A DNA stretch of 64,000 bases, taken from positions 62,001-126,000 of the forward strand of contig NZ_VKAC01000006.1 of assembly GCF_008041935.1 (NCBI RefSeq), read 5' to 3'. A program made the position numbers and the translations under genes. The DNA is from Quadrisphaera setariae. Its GTDB lineage: Bacteria; Actinomycetota; Actinomycetes; Actinomycetales; Quadrisphaeraceae. The notes beneath the pieces are model-generated. The model did not search any database, was not told the DNA's origin, and saw nothing but the letters and a program-made list of their open reading frames with translations. This document shows positions 46,604 to 55,377 of this stretch, piece after piece. The stretch's first letter is position 1. Each line of letters begins with the position of its first letter.

Positions 46604-48384
46604 GCAGCGGGCCGGCAGCGGCCGCGCCGAGGAACCCCGGACGGCCGCGCGAGGGCCTGCGCACGCTGCTGCCCCACCTGCGCGCCCACCGCCGGCCGCT
46701 CGCCGCGGCTGCGGCGCTGTCCCTGGTCACCGCTGCCACGGGCCTGGCGCAGCCGCTCCTCGTGCGCCGCGTCATCGAGGCGGTCCAGGTCGCAGCGCCG
46801 GTGCGGGCGGCCGTGGTGGCGGTCGTCGTCGTCCTCGTGGCCGGGTCGCTGGTCGGCGCCGTCCAGCAGTACCTCCTGCAGCGCACCGCCGAGGGCGTCG
46901 TCCTGGCCACGCGCCGGCGGCTGGTCGGTCGGCTGCTGCGACTGCCGGTGGCCGAGCTGGACGCCCGGCGCACCGGTGACCTCATCTCACGCGTCGGCTC
47001 CGACACCACGCTCCTGCGGGCCGTGGTCACCTCCGGGCTCGTCGAGGTGGCCGCCTCGGCGGTGCTCGCCGCGGGGGCGGTCGTGGCGATGGCTCTGGTC
47101 GACCCCGTGCTGCTCGCCGTGACCCTGGTGGCCGTCGGCGTGGGGGCGGTGGCCGGTGTGGCGGTCGGGCGCCGCCTGCGCGAGCTCGCGCGCGCCTCGC
47201 AGGAGCGCGTCGGGGCGATGACGGCCGCGGTCGAGCGCGCGCTCGGCGCCGTGCGGACTCTGCGCGCCTCAGGCGCCACCGACCGCGAGGTCCAGGCCGT
47301 GGGGCGCGCCGCCGAGCAGGCCTACGACGCGGGCGTGCGCGCCGCCCGCGTCCAGGCCGCGATCTCTCCGGTCGTGGGAGTGGCCGTCCAGGGGGCGTTC
47401 GTCGCCGTCCTCGGCGTCGGCGGGTACCGCGTGGCCAGCGGCGCGCTGACCGTGGCCGACCTCGTGGCGTTCATCCTCTACCTCTTCCTCCTCGTCATGC
47501 CGCTGGGTCAGCTGCTGGGCGCCTACTCCCAGCTCCAGCTGGGCCTGGGGGCGCTCTCGCGCGTCGAGGAGGTGCTCGCGCTCGACGAGGAGGACCCCGG
47601 CCCTCGGGGCGCTCCGACCCCGGACGCCGTGCGTCCCGCCGGTGCGGCCCTGCTCGAGCTCGACGACGTCGCCTTCTCCCACCCCGGCAGCGACCGGCCC
47701 GTGCTCGACGGCGTCTCGTTCCGCGTGGAACCGGGCACCCGGACGGCGCTCGTCGGGCCGTCCGGCGCCGGCAAGTCGACCCTGCTCGGGCTGCTGGAGC
47801 GCTTCGCCGACCCCGTCGAGGGCAGCATCCGCCTGGACGGCGTCGACCTGCGCGACCTGCCGCGGGCGGCGCTGCGCGCCCGCCTCGGGTACGTCGAGCA
47901 GGAGGCCCCGGTGCTCGCCGGCACCCTGCGCGAGAACCTCCTGCTCGCCGCGCCGCGGGCCACCGAGGCCGAGGTGGCCGAGGTGCTCGCGGCCGTGGGG
48001 CTGTCCGGGCTGGCCGAGCGCTCTCCCCTCGGGCTCGACGCGCAGGTCGGGGAGGGCGGCGTGCTGCTGTCCGGTGGGGAGCGGCAGCGGCTGGCCATCT
48101 GCCGCTCGCTGCTGGCCCGTCCGGAGCTGCTGCTGCTCGACGAGCCCACGGCCAGCCTCGACGCCCGCAACGAGGCGGCGCTGGCCCGTGCGCTCGACGC
48201 GGTGCAGCGGCGCTCGACCGCGCTGGTGGTGGTGGCGCACCGCCTGTCGACCGTGGTCGACGCCGACCAGATCGTCGTCCTCGAGGCCGGCCGCGTCGTG
48301 GGCGTCGGTCGGCACGAGGAGCTGGTGGTGAGCACGCCGCTGTACCGCGAGCTCGCCGCGACGCAGCTGCTCGTGGCCGGCTGA
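46600..48384 (+). CDS. ABC exporter (fused membrane and ATPase domains), apparent CTG start
   Basis: Half-transporter of about 594 aa. Six transmembrane helices are followed by an ATPase domain with Walker A GPSGAGKST, signature LSGGERQ, Walker B LLLLDEP and H-loop VVAHRLS. From 46354 to 46761 the frame has no ATG, GTG or TTG. The first GTG (46762) would delete the helix LAAAAALSLVTAATGLAQPLL and the preceding LRTLLPHLRAHRRP that other exporters have. CTG 46600 overlaps the upstream stop as CTGA, the same geometry as the ATGA and GTGA overlaps here, so I place the start there. Substrate unknown. Confidence 0.85.
   Translation: MSSGPAAAAPRNPGRPREGLRTLLPHLRAHRRPLAAAAALSLVTAATGLAQPLLVRRVIEAVQVAAPVRAAVVAVVVVLVAGSLVGAVQQYLLQRTAEGVVLATRRRLVGRLLRLPVAELDARRTGDLISRVGSDTTLLRAVVTSGLVEVAASAVLAAGAVVAMALVDPVLLAVTLVAVGVGAVAGVAVGRRLRELARASQERVGAMTAAVERALGAVRTLRASGATDREVQAVGRAAEQAYDAGVRAARVQAAISPVVGVAVQGAFVAVLGVGGYRVASGALTVADLVAFILYLFLLVMPLGQLLGAYSQLQLGLGALSRVEEVLALDEEDPGPRGAPTPDAVRPAGAALLELDDVAFSHPGSDRPVLDGVSFRVEPGTRTALVGPSGAGKSTLLGLLERFADPVEGSIRLDGVDLRDLPRAALRARLGYVEQEAPVLAGTLRENLLLAAPRATEAEVAEVLAAVGLSGLAERSPLGLDAQVGEGGVLLSGGERQRLAICRSLLARPELLLLDEPTASLDARNEAALARALDAVQRRSTALVVVAHRLSTVVDADQIVVLEAGRVVGVGRHEELVVSTPLYRELAATQLLVAG
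47718..47731. promoter_or_regulatory. parS-like 14-mer inside the ABC gene
   Basis: GTTCCGCGTGGAAC, one base from GTTCCACGTGGAAC, within coding sequence (SFRVEP). Possible distal ParB site. Confidence 0.3.
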
Positions 48385-48483
48385 GGCGCCGCACCCGACT
48401 GCTCCCCGGGGCCCGGAGCCCGGTCCGGGAGGGCTCCGTGCGCCGGCCCCCACCGGCTCCGGGGGGCGGGCGCCGCGTCCGGC

Positions 48484-49272
48484 GTGCAGGCTCGTGAGGT
48501 GAGCACGCTGCCCGGTGACGACCGCTTCGCCCAGCCCCTCGCCGCCGAGGTCGAGGACGGGCCGGCCGACCCGCTCGACGGCGGGGCCGGACAGCCGCCG
48601 CTGCGCGTGGTGCTGCTCGACGTCAACGGCACCCTCAGCGACACCGCCGCCCTGGCGGCGGCCTTCGAGGACGCCGGAGCGCCGGGCCACCTGGCAGCGC
48701 CCTGGTTCGCCGGCGTGCTGCGGGACGGCCTCGCGCTCACCCTGCACGGCGCCCCCGCCCGCTTCGCGGACGTGGCCCTGGCCGGCGCCCGCGCCGCGTT
48801 CGCGGGCGCCGGGCTGGACGGCGACCGCGCCGAGGCCGCGGCGGTGGCCGTCGTCGACGCCCTCGGGTCGCTGCCGCTGCACCCCGACGTCGTGCCCGGC
48901 CTGTCGGGGCTGCGGCAGCGCGGGCTGCGCCTGGTGCCCCTCAGCCAGGGTGCCGCGGGCACGACCGAGCGGCTGCTCGCCGCAGGCGGGGCGGGTGACC
49001 TCGTGGAGACCGCGCTGTCCGTGGCCGACGCGCCCGGCGGGCTCTGGAAGCCCGCGGCCAGCACCTACGCGTGGGCGCTGGACCAGGTGGGTGCGGCGCC
49101 CGCCGAGGCGCTCCTGGTGGCCGCGCACCCCTGGGACCTGGACGGCGCGGCGCGCGCGGGCCTGTCGACGGCGTGGGTGGACCGGGCGGCGGGCTCGCCC
49201 TACCCGGACGTCATGGCCGAGCCGGACCTCGTCGTCCCCGGCCTCGACGCGCTCGCCGACCTGCTGCGCTGA
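48484..49272 (+). CDS. HAD-superfamily hydrolase (haloacid dehalogenase type II-like)
   Basis: 262-aa HAD hydrolase. Motif I VLLDVNGTLSD supplies the nucleophilic Asp, motif II SQGAAG the Ser, motif III WKPA the Lys, and AHPWDLDGAARAGLSTAWVDR matches the C-terminal block of L-2-haloacid dehalogenases. Substrate not certain. GTG 48484 is used; GTG 48499 is possible. The 99-bp gap before it contains an 8-bp GC-rich stem (about 48413-48437) that may terminate the ABC gene. Confidence 0.82.
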   Translation: MQAREVSTLPGDDRFAQPLAAEVEDGPADPLDGGAGQPPLRVVLLDVNGTLSDTAALAAAFEDAGAPGHLAAPWFAGVLRDGLALTLHGAPARFADVALAGARAAFAGAGLDGDRAEAAAVAVVDALGSLPLHPDVVPGLSGLRQRGLRLVPLSQGAAGTTERLLAAGGAGDLVETALSVADAPGGLWKPAASTYAWALDQVGAAPAEALLVAAHPWDLDGAARAGLSTAWVDRAAGSPYPDVMAEPDLVVPGLDALADLLR

Positions 49273-49290
49273 GGGCGCTGCCCGCTGCGG

Positions 49291-50205
49291 TCAGCTGAGG
49301 CCGAGGGGACCCGCGAGGTACTGGTAGCCGACGAACGCGACGACGTCGAGCAGCGTGTGGGCGACGACCAGCGGCATCACGCGTCGTGTGCGCCAGTAGA
49401 CGAGGGCGAACACCACGCCCATGACCACGTTGCCGAAGCCCGGGCCGTAGCCCTGGTAGAGGTGGTAGCTCCCGCGCAGCAGCGCGCTGGCGGCCACCAC
49501 CCACACCACGGTCCACGCCGACGGTGACAGGCGACCCAGCCAGCGCGGGCGCCGCAGCCCGAGGCGCGGCAGCCGGTCGAGGAGGTAGGCGACGACGAGG
49601 ACCTCCTCCAGCAGCGCGTTCTGCAGCGCCGAGAGGACGAGCACGGGCACGGTCCACCAGTCGCTGCCCAGCGCGGACGCCTGCACCTCGGCGGTGATCC
49701 CGACGGCTCGGCCGAGGAAGTACAGCCCGAGCCCGGGGACCCCGATGACGGCCGCCAGGCCGACGCCGTGCAGCAGGTCCCGTCCGGGGCGGCGCAGGTC
49801 CAGCCCGATCCGGTGGTAGACGCGGCCCAGCGCCGGGAGCAGCGGCCCGCGCCCCCAGGTGCCGCCGGCGAGCAGGAACAGGCACAGGAGCACGGGGACG
49901 AGCGCGAAGCCGATGCCCAGCAGCTGGTAGGTCAGGTCGAGGTAGGGCCGCGGGCTGCGCGAGGGGTTGAGCGTGGCCGTGCCCGCGGCGACGCCACCGG
50001 CGGCGGTGGCCAGGGCGATGAGCTGGACGACCGCGTACACGCCCGAACGGCCCAGCGACAGCGCCGCCACGAGCAGCACCTCGCCCAGGACCCGTCCCCG
50101 GTCGAGCTGCTGGTCGTCCACGGCGACCGCGGCTGCTCGGGTGCTCACGGCGGTCAGGGCGTCATCGGGGGAGCCGGCGGCTCCGCTTCGCTCCACCTGC
50201 GTCAC
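49291..50205 (-). CDS. CPBP-family intramembrane protease-like protein
   Basis: 304-aa polytopic membrane protein with the CPBP (Abi) pattern. The Glu pair is in NALLEEVLVVAYLLDRL, a His in GSYHLYQG and another in VVAHTLLDVVAF. The Arg that usually follows the Glu pair (EExxxR) is not seen, so activity is uncertain. CPBP proteins are predicted prenyl-protease-type enzymes, often linked to bacteriocin immunity or membrane stress. It ends 18 bp from the convergent HAD gene. Confidence 0.8.
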   Translation of the reverse strand: MTQVERSGAAGSPDDALTAVSTRAAAVAVDDQQLDRGRVLGEVLLVAALSLGRSGVYAVVQLIALATAAGGVAAGTATLNPSRSPRPYLDLTYQLLGIGFALVPVLLCLFLLAGGTWGRGPLLPALGRVYHRIGLDLRRPGRDLLHGVGLAAVIGVPGLGLYFLGRAVGITAEVQASALGSDWWTVPVLVLSALQNALLEEVLVVAYLLDRLPRLGLRRPRWLGRLSPSAWTVVWVVAASALLRGSYHLYQGYGPGFGNVVMGVVFALVYWRTRRVMPLVVAHTLLDVVAFVGYQYLAGPLGLS

Positions 50206-50260
50206 GGCGCCCAGTGTCCGTGCGCGCGCTGGGAGCCCGCTGGGAGCGCCGGAGCCGGTG

Positions 50261-51649
50261 TCAGCGGCCGGTGGCGTCGGCGGCGGAGCCCCGGGCCGGT
50301 TCCACGGCGGGCTCGGGAGCCCCGCCGCCGTGGCCGTCGTCGACCATCGTCGCCTCGTCGAACGGCGTCCTCCCGGCGAGCACGTCCTTGACGCGCCCGT
50401 GGTCGACCTGGCCCGTCCAGTGGCCGATGAGCACCGTGGCGATCGCGTTGCCGGCGAAGTTGGTCACCGCGCGGGCCTCCGACATGAACCTGTCGATGCC
50501 CACGATCAGCCCGACGCCGCCCACCAGCTCGGGCCGGTGGCTCTGCAGCCCGGCCGCCAGCGTGGCCAGCCCGGCGCCGGTGACACCGGCAGCGCCCTTC
50601 GAGGCGATGATCATGAAGACGAGCAGGCTGATCTGCTCGGGGATGCTGAGCGGCTGACCGGTCGCCTCGGCGATGAAGATCGAGGCCATGGTCAGGTAGA
50701 TCGCGGTGCCGTCGAGGTTGAAGGAGTAGCCGGTCGGCACGACGATCCCGACCACCGGACGGGCCACGCCCAGGTGCTCCATCTTGGCGATCAGGCGGGG
50801 CAGCGCGGTCTCGGAGGAGGACGTGGAGACGATGAGCAGGAACTCGCGGCCGAGGTACTTCAGCAGGCTGAAGACGTTCAGGCCGGTGGCCAGCCGCAGC
50901 ACGGTGCCGAGCACGAGGAACACGAAGATCGCGCAGGTCGCGTAGAACGCCAGCATGATGCGCAGCAGCCCCAGCAGCGCCTCCCAGCCGGTGTCGGCGA
51001 CCACTCCGGCGATGGCGCCGAAGGCGCCGATGGGCGCCACCCACATGATCATCGCGAGGACCTTGAAGACCACCTTCTGGAACACCCCGATGCCGCGCAG
51101 CGCCGCCTCGCCCGCGCTGCCGCCGAGGGACTGGATGGCGAAGCCCACGAGCAGCGCCACGAAGAGCGTCGACAGCACCTGCTCCTGCACGAGCGGCGAG
51201 ACGAGCGTGGTGGGGATGAGGTTGAGGAGGAACCCGCCCTCCTCGGCCTCACCGGCGGGCGGCTCGTAGCCCCTGGCCCCGCTGAGGTCCAGCCCGTCGC
51301 CGGGGTGCACGAAGTTGCCGACCACCAGGCCGATGGCCAGGGCCAGCGTCGACATCGCCAGGAAGTACCCCAGGGCCAGGACGCCGACCTTGCCGACCGT
51401 GGCCGCGGCGCGCACCGACCCGATGCCCAGCACGATGGTGCAGAAGATGACCGGCGAGATCATCATGGTGATGAGCCGGACGAAGGCGTCCCCCAGCACC
51501 GACAGGGAGCTTCCGACGCCCGGCGCGAGACCGCCCACGAGGGCGCCGAGCACCACCGCCGCGATGACCGCGATGTAGAGCCAGTGCGACCTGTCCCGCC
51601 GCGCACGACGAGGGGAGCCGGGCTGAGCAGGTGCTGTCGACGTCGACAC
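50261..51649 (-). CDS. Dicarboxylate/amino acid:cation symporter (DAACS, DctA/GltP-like)
   Basis: 462-aa transporter of the GltPh/DctA family. Hairpin HP1 carries STSSSETALPRL, helix TM7 has FNLDGTAIY (NMDGT-type motif) and HP2 has ASKGAAGVTGAG, all lining the substrate site. About eight helices and two hairpins are apparent. It imports C4-dicarboxylates or acidic amino acids with Na+ or H+; which one cannot be read. GTG 51649 is chosen since TAGCGT ends 8 nt upstream (leaderless). Confidence 0.93.
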   Translation of the reverse strand: MSTSTAPAQPGSPRRARRDRSHWLYIAVIAAVVLGALVGGLAPGVGSSLSVLGDAFVRLITMMISPVIFCTIVLGIGSVRAAATVGKVGVLALGYFLAMSTLALAIGLVVGNFVHPGDGLDLSGARGYEPPAGEAEEGGFLLNLIPTTLVSPLVQEQVLSTLFVALLVGFAIQSLGGSAGEAALRGIGVFQKVVFKVLAMIMWVAPIGAFGAIAGVVADTGWEALLGLLRIMLAFYATCAIFVFLVLGTVLRLATGLNVFSLLKYLGREFLLIVSTSSSETALPRLIAKMEHLGVARPVVGIVVPTGYSFNLDGTAIYLTMASIFIAEATGQPLSIPEQISLLVFMIIASKGAAGVTGAGLATLAAGLQSHRPELVGGVGLIVGIDRFMSEARAVTNFAGNAIATVLIGHWTGQVDHGRVKDVLAGRTPFDEATMVDDGHGGGAPEPAVEPARGSAADATGR

Positions 51650-51698
51650 GCCGCCGGACGCTAGTCCCGGGTGGGCCGCCCCGCCCGTCGAGCAGGCC

Positions 51699-52529
51699 TC
51701 AGAGCACGGACAGCGCGGCGCGGGCCGCGCTCCCGGCGGCTGCCCCGCAGGACCCGCCGAACAGCTGCGCGTGCACGAGCAGCGGGTGGACCTGGTGCAG
51801 CGGCACCCGGTCGCGCCAGCCGTCGGCGAGCGGCGCCGCCTCGTCGTAGGCGGCCAGCACGCGCTCGAGGTGCGGCAGGCCGAACAGGGCGAGCATCGCC
51901 AGGTCCGTCTCCGCGTGACCTCCGTGGGCGGCCGGGTCGACCAGGACGACGCCGGCAGCGGTCCACAGCGCGTTGCCGGCCCACAGGTCTCCGTGCAGCC
52001 GCGCCGGTGGGCGCCCGTCCTCGGCCGCGCCGTCCTCCAGGCGCGCGCAGAGGCGCTCCACGGCGCGCGCGTCGTCGTCGACGGCACCGGCGTCCCGTGC
52101 GGCCGCCAGGTGCGGAGCCAGCCGGCAGCGGGCGAAGAAGGCGCCCCAGCTCGCCCCGGCGGAGGTCGCGGGTGCGTCGAGCAGGTGGCGCAGCGGCGCC
52201 GTCCCGACCCAGCCGTCACCGCGCCACCGCGCGGGCGGAGCCCCGTGGTGGGGCGCTCCGGCGGCGTGCGTGGCGGCCAGCTCCCGCCCGAACGCCTCGG
52301 CCACCTGCGGCGCGGGGTCGACCTGCTCGACCCTCGGCAGGACGATCCGCTCGCGGGCCACCTCCAGGACCGGCGGCACGAGCGCACCGCCGGAGGGCCT
52401 CGCCCCCGCCAGCCACGCCAGTCCGGCGGCCTCGGCGGCGAAGAAGCCCTCCGGCGCACCGGCGCGCGACTTCACGAACGGGTCGGCGGTGGCCCAGCCG
52501 GGGCCGGGTCCGTGGTCTGGCGCACTCAT
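51699..52529 (-). CDS. Fructosamine kinase family protein
   Basis: 276-aa kinase of the fructosamine-3-kinase/ribulosamine-kinase family, which phosphorylates glycated amines so that they deglycate. The catalytic loop LHGDLWAGNALW and the following VDPAAHGGHAETDLAML (DxD-type metal site plus family AYxGHRE-like block) are visible. The start ATG 52529 is only 22 bp from the divergent small membrane gene. TAAGAC lies 6 nt upstream and may be its -10 element. Confidence 0.9.
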   Translation of the reverse strand: MSAPDHGPGPGWATADPFVKSRAGAPEGFFAAEAAGLAWLAGARPSGGALVPPVLEVARERIVLPRVEQVDPAPQVAEAFGRELAATHAAGAPHHGAPPARWRGDGWVGTAPLRHLLDAPATSAGASWGAFFARCRLAPHLAAARDAGAVDDDARAVERLCARLEDGAAEDGRPPARLHGDLWAGNALWTAAGVVLVDPAAHGGHAETDLAMLALFGLPHLERVLAAYDEAAPLADGWRDRVPLHQVHPLLVHAQLFGGSCGAAAGSAARAALSVL

Positions 52530-52551
52530 CCCGCGGTCTTACCGTGGAGGG

Positions 52552-52737
52552 GTGAGCACCGGCATCGTGGGGTTCGTCCTGTGGGGCACGATCATCGTCA
52601 TCGCGCTGTTCCTCGCGCTCGTGGCCCGCGCCGCCTCCAAGGAGCGCCGCGAGGGTCCGAAGAAGCACCTGCGCGAGCCCGTGCTCAAGGGCTGGGACCA
52701 GGTCGTGCCGCCCGGCCAGGAGCGCCCCCGCCGCTGA
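52552..52737 (+). CDS. Small single-pass membrane protein
   Basis: 61-aa protein with an N-terminal transmembrane helix (GFVLWGTIIVIALFLALVA) and a basic cytoplasmic tail (KERREGPKKHLREPVLKG). I do not recognise a family. GTG 52552 is likely leaderless: TACCGT ends 6 nt before it. Its start lies 22 bp from the fructosamine kinase start on the other strand, and the aldo/keto reductase follows 56 bp downstream. Confidence 0.7.
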   Translation: MSTGIVGFVLWGTIIVIALFLALVARAASKERREGPKKHLREPVLKGWDQVVPPGQERPRR

Positions 52738-52793
52738 GGAGACCCGCGCACCGGGGAGGTGTCCCGGCGGTGCTCGCGGGGTAGGTCCCGGTC

Positions 52794-53765
52794 ATGACCA
52801 GCCTCCCCAGCACGAGCACGACCGCTGCGGGCACCGGTGCGGTGCCCCTCGGTGACACCGGCATCGACCTGCACCCGCTCTGCCTCGGCGGCAACGTCTT
52901 CGGCTGGAGCGCCGACGAGCAGGCCTCCCACGCGGTCCTCGACGCCTACGCCGAGGCCGGGGGCAACCTCGTGGACACCGCCGACGTCTACTCCGCCTGG
53001 GTGCCCGGGCACACGGGCGGGGAGAGCGAGGCCGTCATCGGCCGCTGGCTCGGCGGCCGCCACCCCGGCGGCGGCGCCGTCCAGGTGGCCACCAAGACCG
53101 GGGCCGCCGAGGGCGCCCAGCTGTCGCCCTCCGCCGTCGACGAGGCCCTCGACGCCTCCCTGGGCCGCCTCGGGCTCGACTCCGTGGCCCTCTACTACGC
53201 CCACCGCGACCAGCCCGAGCGCCCCGTCGAGGAGGTCGTGCGGGCCTTCGCCGCCACCGTCACCAGCGGCCGCGCCCGCGCCTGGGCGGTGAGCAACTGG
53301 AGCGCCGAGCGCATCGACGCCGCCGTGGCCGCTGCGCAGGAGGCCGGGCTGCCCGGCCCCGTCGCCGTGCAGAACGCCGGCAGCGCCGTCACGCGCACCG
53401 ACCCCGCCGTCGTCGACGCCTGCCGCCGCCACGGGCTGCTGGCCCTGCCCTACGGCGCGCTCGCCTCGGGCTTCCTGACCGGCAAGTACTCGCGCGGCGG
53501 CGAGGTGCCCGAGTCCGTGCGCGCCGAGGGCGTCGGGAAGCGCTTCGGCGACGAGCGCAGCTGGGCGGTGCTCGACGCCGTCCGCGCTGTCGCGCAGGCG
53601 CGCGGGGCGGAGCTGGGCACGGTGGCGCTGGCCTGGCTGCGCGCCCAGGGCGCGGTGCCGATCGCCTCGGCGCGCACGCCCGAGCAGCTGCCCGCCCTGC
53701 TCGCCGTGACCGCCGTGGAGCTGTCCGCCGACGAGCTGGAGAGCATCACCACCGCCGGTCTCTGA
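52794..53765 (+). CDS. Aldo/keto reductase
   Basis: 323-aa NADPH-dependent oxidoreductase with the AKR TIM barrel. Catalytic residues are visible as Asp and Tyr in VDTADVYSAWVPG, Lys in VATKTG and His in YYAHRD. The cofactor region near the C terminus reads PIASARTPEQLPALL. ATG 52794 is used; substrate unknown. A perfect terminator hairpin follows 10 bp after the stop. Confidence 0.92.
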   Translation: MTSLPSTSTTAAGTGAVPLGDTGIDLHPLCLGGNVFGWSADEQASHAVLDAYAEAGGNLVDTADVYSAWVPGHTGGESEAVIGRWLGGRHPGGGAVQVATKTGAAEGAQLSPSAVDEALDASLGRLGLDSVALYYAHRDQPERPVEEVVRAFAATVTSGRARAWAVSNWSAERIDAAVAAAQEAGLPGPVAVQNAGSAVTRTDPAVVDACRRHGLLALPYGALASGFLTGKYSRGGEVPESVRAEGVGKRFGDERSWAVLDAVRAVAQARGAELGTVALAWLRAQGAVPIASARTPEQLPALLAVTAVELSADELESITTAGL

Positions 53766-53774
53766 GGTGGACGA

Positions 53775-53810
53775 CGACGGCCCCGCACCCTCACGGGTGC
53801 GGGGCCGTCG
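53775..53810. terminator. Bidirectional terminator between aldo/keto reductase and purB
   Basis: Perfect 16-bp stem (53775-53790 and 53795-53810) with TCAC loop, between convergent genes. Confidence 0.88.
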
Positions 53811-53840
53811 CCGCTCGCGCAGCGGTGGTCGGGCGGAGGG

Positions 53841-55283
53841 TCAGACCGTGCGCGCGAGCTGCTCGGCGATGCCGGTGTAGGTGCCCGGGGTGAGGGCCAG
53901 CAGGCGGTCGCGGGCGTCGTCGGGCAGGCCCAGCCCGGACACGAAGGCGCGCATGCCCTCGGCGTCCACCCGGCGGCCGCGGGTGAGCTCCTTGAGGCGG
54001 GAGTAGGGGTCGTCCATGCCGGGCACGCCCGCGACCGACGCCGCGCGCATGACGGACTGCACGGCCTCGCCGAGCACCTCCCAGTTGGCGTCGAGGTCGC
54101 GCGCGAGGGCGGCGTGGTCGACGTCCAGGCCGGCCAGGCCCTTGCGGACGTTGTCCAGCGCCAGCAGCGAGTGCCCGAAGGCGGTGCCGATGTTGCGCTG
54201 CATCGAGGAGTCGGTGAGGTCGCGCTGCAGGCGGGAGGTCACCAGCGTGGAGGCGAGGACGTCGAGCAGGGCGCTGGAGACCTCGAGGTTGGCCTCGGCG
54301 TTCTCGAACCGGATCGGGTTGACCTTGTGCGGCATGGTGCTGGAGCCGACCGTGCCCTGGCCGCGCACCTGGGCGAAGTAGCCCAGCGAGATGTAGCTCC
54401 ACACGTCGGTGCACAGGTCGTGCAGGACCCGGTTGAACCGGGCGACGTCGCTGTACAGCTCCGCCTGCCAGTCGTGGCTCTCGATCTGGGTGGTGAGCGG
54501 GTTCCACTGCAGGCCCAGGCCCTCCACGAAGGTGCGGGAGACCTCCTGCCAGTCCGTGGTGGGGACGGCGACCACGTGCGCCGCGTACGTGCCGGTCGCG
54601 CCGTTGAGCTTGCCGAGGAAGTCGGCGCGCTCCACGCGGCGCAGCTGCCGGTCCAGGCGGGCTGCGGTCACCGCGAGCTCCTTGCCCAGCGTCGTGGGGG
54701 TGGCGGGCTGGCCGTGGGTGCGGGCCAGGGCGGCGGCCCCGGCGGCGTCGTGGGCCATCTGGACCAGCTGGGCGTGCAGGGACCGCGCGGCGGGCAGCCA
54801 CACCTGCTGGACGGCGCCGCGCACCATGAGCGCGTAGGAGAGGTTGTTGACGTCCTCGCTGGTGAGGCAGAAGTGCACCAGCTCGACGAGGTCTGCGGCC
54901 GACCCGGCGGCCAGCTGGCGCCGCAGCCACACCTCCACGGCCTTGACGTCGTGCACCGTCTCGCGCTCGATGGTCGCCATCTCCTCCACGACGGCGGGGC
55001 CGAACCCGTCGACCAGGGCGCGCACGGAGGCGACCTCGGCGTCGGTGAGGCGCCGCGCCCCGGGCACAGCGCCGGTGGCGGTCAGGTGGACCAGCCACTC
55101 GACCTCGACGCGCAGCCGCTCGCGGTTGAGGGCCGCCTCCGACAGGTGCTCCACGAGCGGGGAGACCGCGGCGCGGTAGCGGCCGTCGAGCGCGCCGAGG
55201 GCGTAGCCGGCCTCGGCCAGGGACGACGGCTGCGACGGCTGCGAGGACGACGACGGTGCAGCAGCAGGCGTGGGGGTGCTCAC
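53841..55283 (-). CDS. purB: Adenylosuccinate lyase
   Basis: 480-aa enzyme that cleaves SAICAR and adenylosuccinate in purine synthesis. The fumarase-superfamily signature is GSSTMPHKVNP with the preceding flexible loop; TSEDVNNLSYAL and ARTHGQPATPTTLGKE supply active-site residues. Its start (LGALDGRYRAAVSPL) and length match the E. coli-type subclass. The N-terminal 20 residues are Ser/Pro-rich. GTG 55283 is used. Confidence 0.96.
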   Translation of the reverse strand: MSTPTPAAAPSSSSQPSQPSSLAEAGYALGALDGRYRAAVSPLVEHLSEAALNRERLRVEVEWLVHLTATGAVPGARRLTDAEVASVRALVDGFGPAVVEEMATIERETVHDVKAVEVWLRRQLAAGSAADLVELVHFCLTSEDVNNLSYALMVRGAVQQVWLPAARSLHAQLVQMAHDAAGAAALARTHGQPATPTTLGKELAVTAARLDRQLRRVERADFLGKLNGATGTYAAHVVAVPTTDWQEVSRTFVEGLGLQWNPLTTQIESHDWQAELYSDVARFNRVLHDLCTDVWSYISLGYFAQVRGQGTVGSSTMPHKVNPIRFENAEANLEVSSALLDVLASTLVTSRLQRDLTDSSMQRNIGTAFGHSLLALDNVRKGLAGLDVDHAALARDLDANWEVLGEAVQSVMRAASVAGVPGMDDPYSRLKELTRGRRVDAEGMRAFVSGLGLPDDARDRLLALTPGTYTGIAEQLARTV

Positions 55284-55309
55284 GGAGCCTCATCCTCCCA
55301 GGCGCGAGA

Positions 55310-55339
55310 GCACCCCCGCGCCAGGTGGCGCGGGGGTGC
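55310..55339 (-). terminator. Terminator of the M23-like gene
   Basis: Perfect 13-bp stem (55310-55322 and 55327-55339), AGGT loop, 38 bp after the stop of the minus-strand gene ending at 55378. Confidence 0.8.
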
Positions 55340-55377
55340 GGAGTGCGGCTGGGCGGCTGCGCGCCTCGTCGTCGTCC

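Noticed and set aside
46762-48384. GTG 46762 as the ABC exporter start
   Set aside because: It removes the first transmembrane helix, which is clearly encoded just upstream in the same frame.
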